50,840 nucleotides of DNA from Treponema sp. Its GTDB lineage: Bacteria; Spirochaetota; Spirochaetia; Treponematales; Breznakiellaceae. Where the stretch lies: NCBI GenBank assembly GCA_031257675.1, contig JAIROG010000057.1, positions 1 to 50,840 of the forward strand, written 5' to 3'. A program made the position numbers and the translations under genes. The notes under the pieces were generated by a model. That model ran no database searches and had not been told where the DNA came from. It saw only the letters and a program-made list of their open reading frames with translations. Shown here piece by piece: positions 17,091 to 26,204 of this stretch. How positions within the stretch are numbered: position 1 is the stretch's first letter; every line of letters begins with the position of its first letter.

Positions 17091-17803
17091 TGGGACAGAA
17101 AGTTAATCCGATAGGGTTGCGCATCGGCATCAATAAGACGTGGTCATCGCGCTGGTACGTTGATCCGAAAGAATACGCCGGAACCTTGCACGAAGATATT
17201 AAACTGCGCAAGTTGATCATGGACATGCCTGAAACCAAGGGCGCTGATATCGCTGAGCTTGAAATCATAAGGCATCCGCAACGCATTACAATCACTATTC
17301 ATACGTCCCGTCCCGGAGTCGTCATCGGGGTGAAGGGCGCGAATATTGAAAAGATTGGCAATGATCTCCAGAAGCATGTCACCAAAAAAATACAGATCAA
17401 GATAAAAGAAGTCCGCAATGCGGAAAACAACGCCCAGATCGTAGCCCATAATATAGCCCGTCAGTTAGTGGCGCGCTCCTCTTTTAGGAGAACCATGAAA
17501 AAAGCTATCAGCGACGCGATGAAAAAAGGCAATGCGCAGGGCGTCAAGGTGAGGCTTTCGGGCAGACTCGGGGGCGCGGAAATGTCCCGTACCGAGGAAG
17601 CGAAGGATGGGCGCATTCCGCTTCACACCCTGCGGGCGGATATTGATTATGGTTTTGCCGAAGCCCATACTACCTTTGGCGCTATAGGCGTGAAAGTGTG
17701 GGTTTACAATGGCATGAAATATGGCAAAGAGCAAAAAGAAGACGCGGGTGCGCTTGTAAAAACAACAAAGCGCAGAGATCGCATCCCGCACAAGGAGAAC
17801 TAG
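17090..17803 (+). CDS. rpsC: Ribosomal protein S3
   Basis: The product is 237 residues. S3 forms part of the mRNA entry channel. [14 protein letters not shown] opens the protein, the KH domain [14 protein letters not shown] lies at about 75-90, and [13 protein letters not shown] falls in the C-terminal domain. It is translationally coupled to rplV by a one-base overlap and abuts rplP directly (TAG then ATG). Confidence 0.98.
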   Translation: MGQKVNPIGLRIGINKTWSSRWYVDPKEYAGTLHEDIKLRKLIMDMPETKGADIAELEIIRHPQRITITIHTSRPGVVIGVKGANIEKIGNDLQKHVTKKIQIKIKEVRNAENNAQIVAHNIARQLVARSSFRRTMKKAISDAMKKGNAQGVKVRLSGRLGGAEMSRTEEAKDGRIPLHTLRADIDYGFAEAHTTFGAIGVKVWVYNGMKYGKEQKEDAGALVKTTKRRDRIPHKEN

Positions 17804-18229
17804 ATGCTGAGCCCTAAACGTGTAAAATTCCGTAAAGTTCAGCGCGGCAGGATTCCAGGATCGGCGACCCGCGGCAACCGCGTGGCGTTCGGCGATTATG
17901 GTCTTGTCGCGATGGAACCGATGTGGATAACCAACAGGCAGATAGAGGCTGCGCGTGTTGCGATGAACCGCCATATCAAACGCGGCGGCAAGTTGTGGAT
18001 ACGCATTTTTCCTGACAAGCCCTATACCAAGAAACCGGCTGAAACCCGTATGGGCAAGGGAAAAGGCGCCCCCGAATATTGGGTGGCGGTAGTTAAACCG
18101 GGTACCGTTATGTTTGAACTTGGCGGTATTGACAAAGACCTTGCCGAACGGGCGATGGATTTGGCGAGCGCGAAACTTCCGATAAAAACAAAGTTTGCGG
18201 TTCGCGCCGATTATGAATTGGGCGTGTGA
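17804..18229 (+). CDS. rplP: Ribosomal protein L16
   Basis: The product is 141 residues. L16 contacts the A-site tRNA elbow. The start [11 protein letters not shown], the basic RGNRVAF, and the long motif [20 protein letters not shown]-type (here [20 protein letters not shown]) and [18 protein letters not shown] are diagnostic. It begins immediately after the rpsC stop. Confidence 0.97.
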   Translation: MLSPKRVKFRKVQRGRIPGSATRGNRVAFGDYGLVAMEPMWITNRQIEAARVAMNRHIKRGGKLWIRIFPDKPYTKKPAETRMGKGKGAPEYWVAVVKPGTVMFELGGIDKDLAERAMDLASAKLPIKTKFAVRADYELGV

Positions 18230-18236
18230 GGTAGAT

Positions 18237-18440
18237 ATGAAGAATTCTTTCAGAAATTTGACATTGCCTGAATTGAAGGCAAAATTGGACGAACTTAAAA
18301 AGAAATATATGGAATTTCGTTTCCAGATGGTGATAGGACATACGGATAACCCGCTTCAAAAACGGGCGTTTCGCCGGCAAATAGCGAGGCTTCATACCTT
18401 AATCCATCAACAGGAAGCGCAACAGGAAAAGAAAGCGTAA
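18237..18440 (+). CDS. rpmC: Ribosomal protein L29
   Basis: From ATG 18237 the product is 67 residues, beginning [20 protein letters not shown] and folding as two helices at the tunnel exit beside L23. A longer frame from 18195 overlaps the end of rplP and adds residues foreign to L29, so the shorter start after GAGGTAG is preferred. Confidence 0.94.
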   Translation: MKNSFRNLTLPELKAKLDELKKKYMEFRFQMVIGHTDNPLQKRAFRRQIARLHTLIHQQEAQQEKKA

Positions 18441-18450
18441 GGAGCGGACC

Positions 18451-18723
18451 GTGGCGGAGCAGGAAATAAAAGCCAAGAGCGGCAAAAGGGAGTTTACGGG
18501 GGTTGTAAGAAGCGACAAAATGGATAAAACCATCGTGGTTGCCGTTGAAACAACTGCGTTGCATCCTCTGTACAAGAAATATGTAAAACGGACGAAAAAA
18601 GTGAAAGCCCATGATGAGAAAAACGAGGCGAAGATCGGCGATACCGTCCGTGTGGTAGAGTGCAGGCCCATCAGCAAAGAAAAGTGCTGGCGTTTGGTCG
18701 AAATTGTAGAACACGCCAAATAA
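18451..18723 (+). CDS. rpsQ: Ribosomal protein S17
   Basis: The product is 90 residues from GTG 18451, with AAGGAG upstream. S17 is an OB-fold protein of the 30S body. [18 protein letters not shown], the basic loop [16 protein letters not shown] and [18 protein letters not shown] are diagnostic. There is a short lysine-rich N-terminal extension. Confidence 0.97.
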   Translation: MAEQEIKAKSGKREFTGVVRSDKMDKTIVVAVETTALHPLYKKYVKRTKKVKAHDEKNEAKIGDTVRVVECRPISKEKCWRLVEIVEHAK

Positions 18724-18738
18724 GTAAGGGGGGAACAA

Positions 18739-19107
18739 ATGGTACAAGTTGAAACTTTCCTGAATGTGGCGGATAATTCAGGTGCCAAGCGGGCGCAGTG
18801 TATCAAGGTGCTTGGCGGTTCCAAACGGAGATACGCCGGAATTGGCGATATTATTGTGGTTGCGGTGAAAAATGCGTTGCCTACTTCCGTCATCAAGAAA
18901 GGATCGGTGGAAAAGGCGGTTGTGGTGCGGGTTCATAAAGAGTATCGCCGTCCTGACGGTACGTACATCAGGTTTGATGACAACGCGTGCGTGATTATTG
19001 ACGCGGCGCTGAATCCCAAAGGGAAGCGTATCTTTGGACCTGTGGCAAGAGAGTTGCGTGAAAGAAACTTTATGAAGATCGTCTCTCTTGCGCCGGAAGT
19101 GCTGTGA
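18739..19107 (+). CDS. rplN: Ribosomal protein L14
   Basis: The product is 122 residues, the universal length. L14 lies at the subunit interface. [29 protein letters not shown] and [14 protein letters not shown] are the expected blocks, followed by [23 protein letters not shown] at the C-terminus. AGGGGGGAA supplies the ribosome binding site. Confidence 0.98.
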   Translation: MVQVETFLNVADNSGAKRAQCIKVLGGSKRRYAGIGDIIVVAVKNALPTSVIKKGSVEKAVVVRVHKEYRRPDGTYIRFDDNACVIIDAALNPKGKRIFGPVARELRERNFMKIVSLAPEVL

Positions 19108-19125
19108 GATCGGTAGGAGAAGGGT

Positions 19126-19452
19126 ATGGCGGAAGTAGTACGGCATAAATTTAAGTTGAGAAAAGAAGATACCGTTAAAATTATGACCGGTAAGGACAAA
19201 GGGAAACGCGGGCGTATCCTCAAGATACTGCGTGACAAGGACCGGGTTGTGGTGGAAGGATTGAATATCGTTAAGAAAGCGCGGAAACGGCGCAATCAGC
19301 AAGATAGAGGCGGTATCATTGAAATTGAGGCTCCACTTCACATCTCTAATGTACAGATCATTTGTAAAAAATGCGGACCTACGCGGATTGGCATAAAGAT
19401 CGATGGAGATAAAAAGATTCGTGTTTGCAAAAAATGTGGTGAGGCGTTGTAA
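19126..19452 (+). CDS. rplX: Ribosomal protein L24
   Basis: The product is 108 residues. The KOW motif ([20 protein letters not shown]) is near the N-terminus. L24 starts assembly of the 50S subunit. The C-terminal part carries two CxxC pairs (CKKCGPTR and CKKCGEAL), a zinc-ribbon form found in many but not all bacteria. The stop shares a base with the rplE ATG (TAATG). Confidence 0.97.
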   Translation: MAEVVRHKFKLRKEDTVKIMTGKDKGKRGRILKILRDKDRVVVEGLNIVKKARKRRNQQDRGGIIEIEAPLHISNVQIICKKCGPTRIGIKIDGDKKIRVCKKCGEAL

Positions 19453-20087
19453 TGAGCGAAAAGAAAGAAACAAAAGCCGCGTCAGCGGAAAAGAGGGCGG
19501 AAGCGACGCAATCTGTTCCCGCCGAAGGCGTTGCTGAAGGAAAGTACGATCCCCGTCTCAAGAAAATATATCGTGAGCGGATTGCTCCTGAGCTTTTCAA
19601 GGAAGTGGGGTACAAGTCGGTGATGCAGGTTCCCAAACTTGAGAAGATCGTCGTGAGCATGGGCGTAGGCGAGGCGCTTCAAAACAAGAAGTTGCTTGAC
19701 GCGGCGATTGCGGATTTAAGCCTTATTACCGGGCAGAAAGCCGTAAAAACCAAAGCGCGGAAGAGCATCGCCAACTTCAAAATCCGCGCCGGACAGGAAA
19801 TTGGGGTTAAGGTGACCTTGCGCGGCGCGATGATGTACGAGTTTTTCGACCGGCTCATTAATGTGGCGTTGCCGCGTGTCAAAGACTTCCGCGGCGTGAA
19901 TCAAAACGCTTTTGACGGTCATGGGAATTATTCGCTGGGTATCACCGAGCAGATTATCTTCCCTGAGATTGATTTTGATAAGATTGAGCGCGTAGCGGGG
20001 CTCAATATTGTTATTGTAACAACGGCGCGGACAGACGCTGAGGCGAAAGCCTTTCTTGCAAAGTTCGGCATGCCGTTCAGGAAGTAG
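19452..20087 (+). CDS. rplE: Ribosomal protein L5 with N-terminal extension
   Basis: The product is 211 residues against a usual 180. The core begins near residue 32 ([20 protein letters not shown]). The first 30 residues are a charged, alanine-rich extension ([15 protein letters not shown]...). L5 binds 5S rRNA in the central protuberance. [15 protein letters not shown], the loop [14 protein letters not shown] and [19 protein letters not shown] are diagnostic. The start is fixed by the one-base overlap with rplX. Confidence 0.96.
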   Translation: MSEKKETKAASAEKRAEATQSVPAEGVAEGKYDPRLKKIYRERIAPELFKEVGYKSVMQVPKLEKIVVSMGVGEALQNKKLLDAAIADLSLITGQKAVKTKARKSIANFKIRAGQEIGVKVTLRGAMMYEFFDRLINVALPRVKDFRGVNQNAFDGHGNYSLGITEQIIFPEIDFDKIERVAGLNIVIVTTARTDAEAKAFLAKFGMPFRK

Positions 20088-20098
20088 GCGGAGGGTGT

Positions 20099-20284
20099 AT
20101 GGCAAGAAAAGCTATGATCATAAAGGCGCTGAGAACGCCCAAGTATAAAACCAGAAAAGTAAACCGTTGCCGTATTTGCGGCAGAGCGCGCGGGTATCTC
20201 CGTAAATATGAGATGTGCCGTCTTTGCTTCCGAAAACTTGCAAGCGAAGGGCTTATTCCGGGCGTTACAAAATCGAGTTGGTAG
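20099..20284 (+). CDS. rpsZ: Ribosomal protein S14, zinc-binding type
   Basis: The product is 61 residues, the short zinc-binding (C+) form. Four cysteines are present as [20 protein letters not shown] (residues about 24-43). S14 is in the 30S head. No second, zinc-free S14 is seen in the window. GGAGGG lies before the ATG. Confidence 0.97.
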   Translation: MARKAMIIKALRTPKYKTRKVNRCRICGRARGYLRKYEMCRLCFRKLASEGLIPGVTKSSW

Positions 20285-20293
20285 GAGGGAAGC

Positions 20294-20695
20294 ATGAGCA
20301 TTTCTGACCCTGTGGCGGATATGTTGACCAAAATCCGCAATGCGGGAATGGCGACGCATGAAAAGGTGGATATCCCTTCCTCAAAGTTGAAGCTTGAAAT
20401 TGTCAAGATACTTAAGACGGAAGGTTATATAAAAAATTTCAAGAAGGCTACTACGGCGGACAACGTGAGCGTCATCCGCATCTTCCTGAAATATGACGAC
20501 GCGATTCGTCCCATCATTCACGGGCTTGAAAAAGTGTCGAAACCCGGACGCCGCGTGTACACCGGTTATAAGGATATGCCGCGGGTTTACAACGGATATG
20601 GTACATTGATCGTGTCAACATCAATTGGAGTTACCACCGGAAAAAAAGCCGCCGAGAAGAAAGTGGGCGGAGAAATCATCTGTACCGTGTGGTAG
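20294..20695 (+). CDS. rpsH: Ribosomal protein S8
   Basis: The product is 133 residues. S8 binds the central domain of 16S rRNA and in E. coli represses the spc operon. [13 protein letters not shown] opens it, and the C-terminal core [31 protein letters not shown] is typical. TAGGAGGG serves as the ribosome binding site. Confidence 0.97.
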   Translation: MSISDPVADMLTKIRNAGMATHEKVDIPSSKLKLEIVKILKTEGYIKNFKKATTADNVSVIRIFLKYDDAIRPIIHGLEKVSKPGRRVYTGYKDMPRVYNGYGTLIVSTSIGVTTGKKAAEKKVGGEIICTVW

Positions 20696-20704
20696 GAGAG
20701 AGAG

Positions 20705-21244
20705 ATGTCGCATATAGGTAAAATTCCGGTGAAAGTTCCGGCGGGAGTGAACGTTTCCTTTAAAGATGATGTCATTCTTGTTGAAGGTCCCAAAGGAAAA
20801 CTGTCTCAAAAATATCACCCGGTGATCACTTTTGAGAACAAAGGCAGTGAAATAATCGTAAACCGCGTGAATGATGAAAAGCAGACCAAAGCCTTTCACG
20901 GGTTGTATCGCAATCTGTTGAACAACATGGTGACGGGTGTTTCCGCAGGGTTTTCCAAAGTTTTGATCGTTACGGGCGTTGGTTATAAGGTGGAGGCGAG
21001 GAATGACATCCTTGTTATGAACCTTGGCTATTCCAACAGCATCTACGTATACATACCTGACGGGCTTAGCGCCGCTGTGGAGCAAGGCGGCAAGCTCGTG
21101 ATAAGCGGTATCGACAAGCAGGCTGTCGGCGAGTTCGCCGCCGAGATTCGGAAGTTGCGTGTTCCTGAACCGTATAAGGGCAAGGGCATCCGTTATGAGA
21201 CTGAGCGTATCAAGCTCAAAGCCGGCAAGTCCGGCGTGAAGTAG
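20705..21244 (+). CDS. rplF: Ribosomal protein L6
   Basis: The product is 179 residues with two related domains. L6 lies near the sarcin-ricin loop. MSHIGKIPVKVPAGV, GVGYKVEARNDILVMNLGYS and the C-terminal PEPYKGKGIRYETERIKLKAGKSG are diagnostic. It follows rpsH after 9 bases, with GGAGAGAG upstream. Confidence 0.98.
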   Translation: MSHIGKIPVKVPAGVNVSFKDDVILVEGPKGKLSQKYHPVITFENKGSEIIVNRVNDEKQTKAFHGLYRNLLNNMVTGVSAGFSKVLIVTGVGYKVEARNDILVMNLGYSNSIYVYIPDGLSAAVEQGGKLVISGIDKQAVGEFAAEIRKLRVPEPYKGKGIRYETERIKLKAGKSGVK

Positions 21245-21258
21245 GATAGGATAAGAAT

Positions 21259-21621
21259 ATGTTGAAGAAAATGCTTGATAAAGACCGGAGACGGCTCAAA
21301 AGAAAGATTCATATACGAAAAACGCTTTCCGGTACGCCCGAAAGACCGCGTATGACCGTTACACGGAGCAACCGCTATGTATCCATTCAGGTGGTTGATG
21401 ATACAAAAGGGCATACGCTTGTGTCCGCTTCGACTATGGAGAAAGAGTTGCGCGGCATCAAGCCGAATACGGAAGGCGGGGCGCGGATCGGCGAGATCTT
21501 GGGAAAACGGCTCCTTGACAAAGGCATTAAGAGCGTTGTTTTTGACAGGAACGGGTATTTGTACCACGGGGTCGTGAAGGCTATGGCGGACGGCGCGCGG
21601 AAAGCCGGCGTACAATTCTAG
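21259..21621 (+). CDS. rplR: Ribosomal protein L18
   Basis: The product is 120 residues. L18 binds 5S rRNA together with L5. [37 protein letters not shown] and [28 protein letters not shown] match the family. It lies 14 bases after rplF and 8 bases before rpsE. Confidence 0.97.
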   Translation: MLKKMLDKDRRRLKRKIHIRKTLSGTPERPRMTVTRSNRYVSIQVVDDTKGHTLVSASTMEKELRGIKPNTEGGARIGEILGKRLLDKGIKSVVFDRNGYLYHGVVKAMADGARKAGVQF

Positions 21622-21629
21622 GGGGTAAA

Positions 21630-22172
21630 ATGGAACACGCAAGAGAGCGTTCACATGAGGGCAAGGAACGGGATAGAGGACAGGAAAAAGAAAAAGAATT
21701 CCCGGTTTCCAAGTTGGTAAAGCTGAATAGAACGGCGAAAGTTGTGAAGGGCGGACGCAGATTCTCATTTTCCGCGTTGACTGTCATCGGCGATAGAAAG
21801 GGTAGGGTCGGTTACGGCTTCGGAAAGGCGAATGATGTTTCCGAAGCGATCCGCAAAAGTGAAGAAAAAGCGCGGCGTAATATTGTTATGTTGCCCATCA
21901 AAAACGGCACTATTCCCCATGAAGTGCGCGGGGCGTTTAAGGCGTCAAGCGTTGTACTGAAACCGGCCTGTTCCGGCACCGGCATTATCGCCGGCGGTCC
22001 GGTGCGGGCTGTCATGGAGGCGGGCGGTGTTACGGACGTGTTGAGCAAGTCCATCGGCGCATCGAGCCAGTACAACGTTCTCAAGGCGACTTTTGACTGC
22101 ATCAAACGGATGATGAACGCAAAAGTTGTAGCGCACAACCGCGGGAAATCCATCGCGGAGTTATGGGGGTAA
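21630..22172 (+). CDS. rpsE: Ribosomal protein S5 with charged N-terminal extension
   Basis: The product is 180 residues. The first 25 ([20 protein letters not shown]...) are a highly charged addition before the normal core, which starts [23 protein letters not shown]5 helps proofreading at the mRNA entry. [19 protein letters not shown] and the C-terminal [14 protein letters not shown] are typical. Confidence 0.97.
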   Translation: MEHARERSHEGKERDRGQEKEKEFPVSKLVKLNRTAKVVKGGRRFSFSALTVIGDRKGRVGYGFGKANDVSEAIRKSEEKARRNIVMLPIKNGTIPHEVRGAFKASSVVLKPACSGTGIIAGGPVRAVMEAGGVTDVLSKSIGASSQYNVLKATFDCIKRMMNAKVVAHNRGKSIAELWG

Positions 22173-22173
22173 T

Positions 22174-22356
22174 ATGGCGCGGATTAAGATTCGATTGACG
22201 CGCAGCGTCATTGGAACGCTTCCCAAGCAGAAGGCGACGGTGCGTTCTCTGGGACTTCGGAAGATCGGTTCCGTGACGGAGCAGGAAGACACTCCTGCCA
22301 TTAAAGGAATGATCAGGGTCGTTTCTCATCTGGTAACCGTGGAGGAAGTGAAATAA
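22174..22356 (+). CDS. rpmD: Ribosomal protein L30
   Basis: The product is 60 residues, the normal bacterial length. It reads [20 protein letters not shown] then [20 protein letters not shown], the family signature. It starts 1 base after the rpsE stop, and its stop shares a base with the rplO ATG, so the three are coupled. Confidence 0.96.
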   Translation: MARIKIRLTRSVIGTLPKQKATVRSLGLRKIGSVTEQEDTPAIKGMIRVVSHLVTVEEVK

Positions 22357-22823
22357 TGCATGATTTTAATTTGCATGCGCCGGCAGGCGCAAATAGAAAG
22401 AAACGCATCGTCGGGAGAGGGCAAGGTTCCGGCAGGGGTACAACAGCGGGCAAGGGCAACAAGGGGCAGAAGTCCCGCTCCGGCGGCAAGACCTATGTGG
22501 GTTTTGAGGGAGGACAGATGCCTCTGTACCGCAGACTCGCCCGCAGAGGTTTCTCAAATTATCCGTTTAAGAAAGAATTTCAGACGGTGAATGTTGACGA
22601 ATTAGAGAAACGGTACGAAAATGGAGAGACGGTAAGCGTTGAAACCCTGAGAACGAAAGGGCTTGTTAAAGGAAAGTTGCCGGTAAAAGTGCTTGGAAAC
22701 GGAGAGCTTACAAAAAAACTCACCCTTACGGTTAAGGCGTTTTCAAGTTCGGCGAAAGAGAAAATCGAAAAGGCGGGCGGTACGGTTTCCGGCTCGGCAA
22801 GCGCCGGACAAATCGCCGAATAA
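22356..22823 (+). CDS. rplO: Ribosomal protein L15
   Basis: The product is 155 residues. The glycine- and arginine-rich N-terminal half (RIVGRGQGSGRGTTAGKGNKG) weaves into 23S rRNA, followed by FEGGQMPLYRRLARRGFSNYPFKK. The C-terminal globular domain ends near KIEKAGGTVSG. secY follows 13 bases downstream. Confidence 0.97.
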   Translation: MHDFNLHAPAGANRKKRIVGRGQGSGRGTTAGKGNKGQKSRSGGKTYVGFEGGQMPLYRRLARRGFSNYPFKKEFQTVNVDELEKRYENGETVSVETLRTKGLVKGKLPVKVLGNGELTKKLTLTVKAFSSSAKEKIEKAGGTVSGSASAGQIAE

Positions 22824-22836
22824 GAGGAACGGTTAG

Positions 22837-24171
22837 ATGGCTAATCCATTGGTAGGTATTTTCAGAGTTAAAGAATTGCGGGAGCGAATTTTCTTTACGT
22901 TTATCATGTTGGTGGTGTTCCGCATTGGAACCGTGCTTCCCGTGCCGGGGATCAATGTGCATGATTTGAACGTCTATTTCCAATCCCAGCAGAACTCTGG
23001 AAACGCTCTTGTCGATTATCTTGATTTCTTTGCGGGCGGGGCGTTTTCAAACTTTTCGGTGTTTATGCTGGGTATCATGCCGTACATTTCTATGTCGATC
23101 ATTATGCAGCTTTTGCTGATTGTGTTTCCCAGCTTAAAGAAATTGTCCCAGGAAGAAGGCGGCAGGAAGAAGATACATACGTATCAGCGGTATGGCACCG
23201 TAGCGGTCTGCCTTATTCAGTCCTTTGCGGTAACCCAGTACGCCCAAAGCATATCTCGCTCTCCGAACATGGAACGCCTGTTGATGTTGCCTCTCGTGCC
23301 TTTCTCCTTGTTGGCTATGCTGACGGTGACGGTCGGCACCTTGTTGCTGATGTGGATGGGCGAGCAGATAACCAAGCGGGGAATCGGCAACGGCATTTCG
23401 CTCCTGATCTTCGCGGGCATCGTGGCGCGGCTTCCCCACGCCCTATGGCAGCTTGTCGCGCGGGTTCAGAGCGGCGATCTTAATATAATCTTCGTGATAG
23501 TGGTGTTTGTGATGTTTGTCGCGGTGGTGGCGCTGGTGGTCTTTGAACAGCAAGGGCAGCGGAAAATACCGGTGAACTACGCGAAACGGGTTGTGGGACG
23601 CAGAATGTATGGCGCTCAAAACACCTACATCCCATTTAAGATCAACCCCTCCGGCGTGATTCCGGTGATTTTCGCATCGTCCATTCTTACGTTTCCTTTG
23701 CAGATCGCTTCTACTATTGGCGGGAATGTGCCGTGGCTTGCGGCTGTTTCACGGGTTTTAGCGCCGCATGGACTTTTGTACAACGTCCTGTATGTGTTGC
23801 TGATTATCTTTTTCGCGTATTTTTATACACAGGTCAGTTTGAACCCGATAGAGATTGCCAAAAACATCAGGGAGAATGGCGGATCCATACCAAGCATCAG
23901 GGCTGAGCATATTGAGAAATATTTGACCAGAATTCTGAATCGCATTGTGTTGCCCGGCTCTTTATACCTAGCGTTGATAGCGATCATTCCATCGCTGATA
24001 CAGTGGGCGTTTAATTTCCCATCTTCAATTTCATATTTGATGGGCGGCACGTCCCTGCTGATCCTTGTCGGCGTTGATCTAGATACCATGAGTCAGATTG
24101 AGAGTCTTTTGAAGATGCACAACCATGAAGGATTGACGAAACATGGCAGACTGAAGGGACGGAATTTGTAG
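22837..24171 (+). CDS. secY: Protein translocase subunit SecY
   Basis: The product is 444 residues with ten membrane helices. It is the channel of the Sec translocon. MLVVFRIGTVLPVPGIN in helix 1, the plug region after GGAFSNFSVFMLGIMPYIS, GIGNGISLLIFAGIVARLP and the cytosolic loop RRMYGAQNTYIPFKINPSGVIPVIFA are diagnostic. It ends the spc group. adk, map and infA, which follow secY in many bacteria, are absent; rpmJ comes next. Confidence 0.98.
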   Translation: MANPLVGIFRVKELRERIFFTFIMLVVFRIGTVLPVPGINVHDLNVYFQSQQNSGNALVDYLDFFAGGAFSNFSVFMLGIMPYISMSIIMQLLLIVFPSLKKLSQEEGGRKKIHTYQRYGTVAVCLIQSFAVTQYAQSISRSPNMERLLMLPLVPFSLLAMLTVTVGTLLLMWMGEQITKRGIGNGISLLIFAGIVARLPHALWQLVARVQSGDLNIIFVIVVFVMFVAVVALVVFEQQGQRKIPVNYAKRVVGRRMYGAQNTYIPFKINPSGVIPVIFASSILTFPLQIASTIGGNVPWLAAVSRVLAPHGLLYNVLYVLLIIFFAYFYTQVSLNPIEIAKNIRENGGSIPSIRAEHIEKYLTRILNRIVLPGSLYLALIAIIPSLIQWAFNFPSSISYLMGGTSLLILVGVDLDTMSQIESLLKMHNHEGLTKHGRLKGRNL

Positions 24172-24224
24172 AATTGTCTAAGTAGGCGCGCCTTCTTGGG
24201 GCGTGTTAGTACATTGAGGAATGA

Positions 24225-24257
24225 GCCTTTTCAAAACGCGGTTGGTGTTGAAAAAGC
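24225..24257 (+). other. Hairpin between secY and rpmJ
   Basis: GCCTTTTCAA (24225-24234) pairs with TTGAAAAAGC (24248-24257) with one mismatch. A second TTGAAAAG near 24305 could pair with the same left arm, so alternative structures are possible in this 153-base gap. Function is unknown. Confidence 0.3.
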
Positions 24258-24324
24258 TTCGGATAATTAAATTTTAACGTGCGCCGCGGGCGTATGAATA
24301 AAGAGTTGAAAAGGGGAAAGAAGG

Positions 24325-24438
24325 ATGAAAGTCCGAACAAGTGTAAAACCTATATGCGATAAATGCAAGGTTATCAAGCGGAACGGCATAGTCCGTATCA
24401 TTTGTGAAAATCGAAAGCATAAGCAAAAGCAGGGTTAG
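24325..24438 (+). CDS. rpmJ: Ribosomal protein L36
   Basis: The product is 37 residues: [20 protein letters not shown], then [17 protein letters not shown]. It has the zinc-ligand pattern C-x2-C ... C ... H. GGGGAAAGAAGG precedes the ATG. It lies between secY and rpsM, the normal place. Confidence 0.97.
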   Translation: MKVRTSVKPICDKCKVIKRNGIVRIICENRKHKQKQG

Positions 24439-24446
24439 GAGTAAGT

Positions 24447-24812
24447 ATGGCACGTATTGCGGGGATTGACCTTCCTAACAAACATGTAAACATCGCTTTA
24501 ACCTATATCTTTGGAATCGGAAGATCAAGCGCCGATGAAATTTGCGCTAAAACAAAAATGGATCCGAATCGTAAGATAAATGATCTTTCCCAAGAAGAGT
24601 TGAACGAACTGAGGCAACTCATTGAGAACGATTATAAGGTGGAAGGACGTTTGCGCACCGAGATTGCGTTGAACATTAAACGCCTCATGGATATTGGTTG
24701 TTATCGTGGTCTTCGCCATAGAAAAGGGTTGCCGTTGCGCGGTCAGCGGACGAGAACAAATGCCCGTACCCGTAAAGGCAAAAAGAAAACTGTCGCCGGA
24801 AAGAAAAAATAG
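24447..24812 (+). CDS. rpsM: Ribosomal protein S13
   Basis: The product is 121 residues. S13 is in the 30S head and contacts the P-site tRNA and L5. [25 protein letters not shown] opens it, and [24 protein letters not shown] closes it. TAGGAG precedes the ATG. It starts the alpha operon. Confidence 0.98.
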   Translation: MARIAGIDLPNKHVNIALTYIFGIGRSSADEICAKTKMDPNRKINDLSQEELNELRQLIENDYKVEGRLRTEIALNIKRLMDIGCYRGLRHRKGLPLRGQRTRTNARTRKGKKKTVAGKKK

Positions 24813-24903
24813 GATGTAACAATACCACCACAGTGAGGTTTTGTTGTTACCATGCTGAGAAAATTGCTAAAAATCAAAATGGTTGGAAGTTCTTGGAGGA
24901 GAT

Positions 24904-25284
24904 GTGGCTAATACGAAGAAAAGAAAAGAAAAGAGATCGGTGTATGAAGGGAACGTATATATTCAGGCTACGTTCAACAATACCATTGTTACTATTACCG
25001 ATCTTATGGGAAACACTGTTTCATGGGCGAGTTCCGGTCAGCTTAACTTCAACGGCGCCAAAAAGTCAACGCCTTTTGCCGCTCAAGCGGTAACCAGAAC
25101 GGCTGCGGAAAAAGCGATGCAGTCCGGTTTGCGGGAAGTTCATGTGTATGTGAAGGGTCCCGGTATGGGGCGTGAATCCGCTGTTCGTGAGTTAGGCGTT
25201 TTGGGGATTAAGGTAAAATCCATCAATGATGTCACCCCGATTCCCCACAACGGTTGCAGGCCCCGTAAGACACGGCGTATATAA
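24904..25284 (+). CDS. rpsK: Ribosomal protein S11
   Basis: From GTG 24904 the product is 126 residues beginning [20 protein letters not shown]. The frame is open from TTG 24883, but GGAGGAG (24895-24901) lies just before the GTG and the extra residues are foreign to S11. S11 forms the platform near the E-site codon. [14 protein letters not shown] and [18 protein letters not shown] are diagnostic. Confidence 0.97.
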   Translation: MANTKKRKEKRSVYEGNVYIQATFNNTIVTITDLMGNTVSWASSGQLNFNGAKKSTPFAAQAVTRTAAEKAMQSGLREVHVYVKGPGMGRESAVRELGVLGIKVKSINDVTPIPHNGCRPRKTRRI

Positions 25285-25293
25285 GGAGAAACC

Positions 25294-25929
25294 ATGGCGC
25301 GATATACAGGTCCTGTGTGCCGTTTATGCCGCACTGAGCAGAAGAAATTGATGCTCAAAGGCGACAGGTGCAAGAGTGATAAATGTCCGATCAATAAAAA
25401 ACGGGTTGCTCCCGGAAAGGATCCGAAAGCTCGGATGGGAAAACGTTCCGATTACGGCATTCAACTTCGTGAGAAACAGAAACTCAAGCGAATTTATGGA
25501 ATGCAGGAGAAACAGTTCAAACTTTTCTTCGAAAGAGCGTTGCGTATGCCGGGAATTACCGGCGAGAATTTATTTGCGCTTCTCGAACGCCGTCTTGACA
25601 ATGTGGTGTACCGCTTGCGTTTTGCGGTGAGCCGGAGTCAGGCGCGGCAGCTTGTTCTGCACGGGCATGTTATGGTTAATGGAAAACGGGTGAACATTCC
25701 TTCTTATCTAGTGAAGAGTGAAGACGAAATTGCCATTGAGGAAAAAAGCAAGGATCTTTCGCTTGTGAAAGACGCCTTGAAGGAATTTGGCAAATCCGGA
25801 GTAATGCCGTGGTTGCGACTTGATCCCGACGCAATGAAAGGCGTGTTCATGGCTGTTCCCCGCCGTAATGATATTACCGATCTTGCGGACGTTAAAGAGC
25901 AGATGATCGTTGAGTTGTATTCGAAATGA
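25294..25929 (+). CDS. rpsD: Ribosomal protein S4
   Basis: The product is 211 residues. It has the N-terminal zinc-binding cysteines (CRLC at about 9-12, with C26 and C31), the core EKQKLKRIYGMQEKQF and the S4 RNA-binding domain LERRLDNVVYRLRFAVSRSQARQLVLHGHV. S4 nucleates the 30S body, and in E. coli also represses the alpha operon. A structured 275-base gap follows before rpoA. Confidence 0.98.
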   Translation: MARYTGPVCRLCRTEQKKLMLKGDRCKSDKCPINKKRVAPGKDPKARMGKRSDYGIQLREKQKLKRIYGMQEKQFKLFFERALRMPGITGENLFALLERRLDNVVYRLRFAVSRSQARQLVLHGHVMVNGKRVNIPSYLVKSEDEIAIEEKSKDLSLVKDALKEFGKSGVMPWLRLDPDAMKGVFMAVPRRNDITDLADVKEQMIVELYSK

Positions 25930-26011
25930 ACCGCTCCGCAGACTCGCAAGGCGCGAGATTTTTCGTGGAAAAACCGGTTGTTCGATAGGGAATTTATTGT
26001 ACTGAGGTCTG

Positions 26012-26148
26012 TTGCCCTGACAGCGGCGGGTAGAAACCGCCTAAAGTGAGGGCAATGGAAGCTGGTGGAAGGACGTGGTCCTGAAGGCGGCTGGAGCGGG
26101 GAGGAGCGGCGTAAAGCCAAACTTTCTGTCGCAACGTTCCAATGAACG
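26012..26148 (+). promoter_or_regulatory. Structured leader upstream of rpoA
   Basis: Nested stems are seen: TTGCCCT (26012-26018) with AGGGCAA (26049-26055) enclosing GGCGG (26025-26029) with CCGCC (26037-26041). A third perfect hairpin follows (AGGAC 26070-26074 with GTCCT 26078-26082). A last short stem (CGTTC 26135-26139, GAACG 26144-26148) is followed by a T-rich stretch, as in an attenuator. The rpoA ATG is 56 bases further. It could be a regulatory leader for S4 or L17; no known RNA class was recognised. Confidence 0.5.
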
Positions 26149-26204
26149 GTTTTGCTTTTAAATATGCTCCCCCTTCTATAAGAAAATGCAGAAAAGGAGA
26201 CTCA

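Noticed and set aside
24180-24324. tRNA or small RNA gene in the secY-rpmJ gap
   Set aside because: No cloverleaf, TTCRANTC-type loop or CCA end can be drawn. Only simple hairpins are present.
25995-26120. Possible RNase P or other housekeeping RNA before rpoA
   Set aside because: A few G/A-rich words resemble RNase P RNA, but the conserved core segments and overall length are missing. It is better treated as a structured leader.
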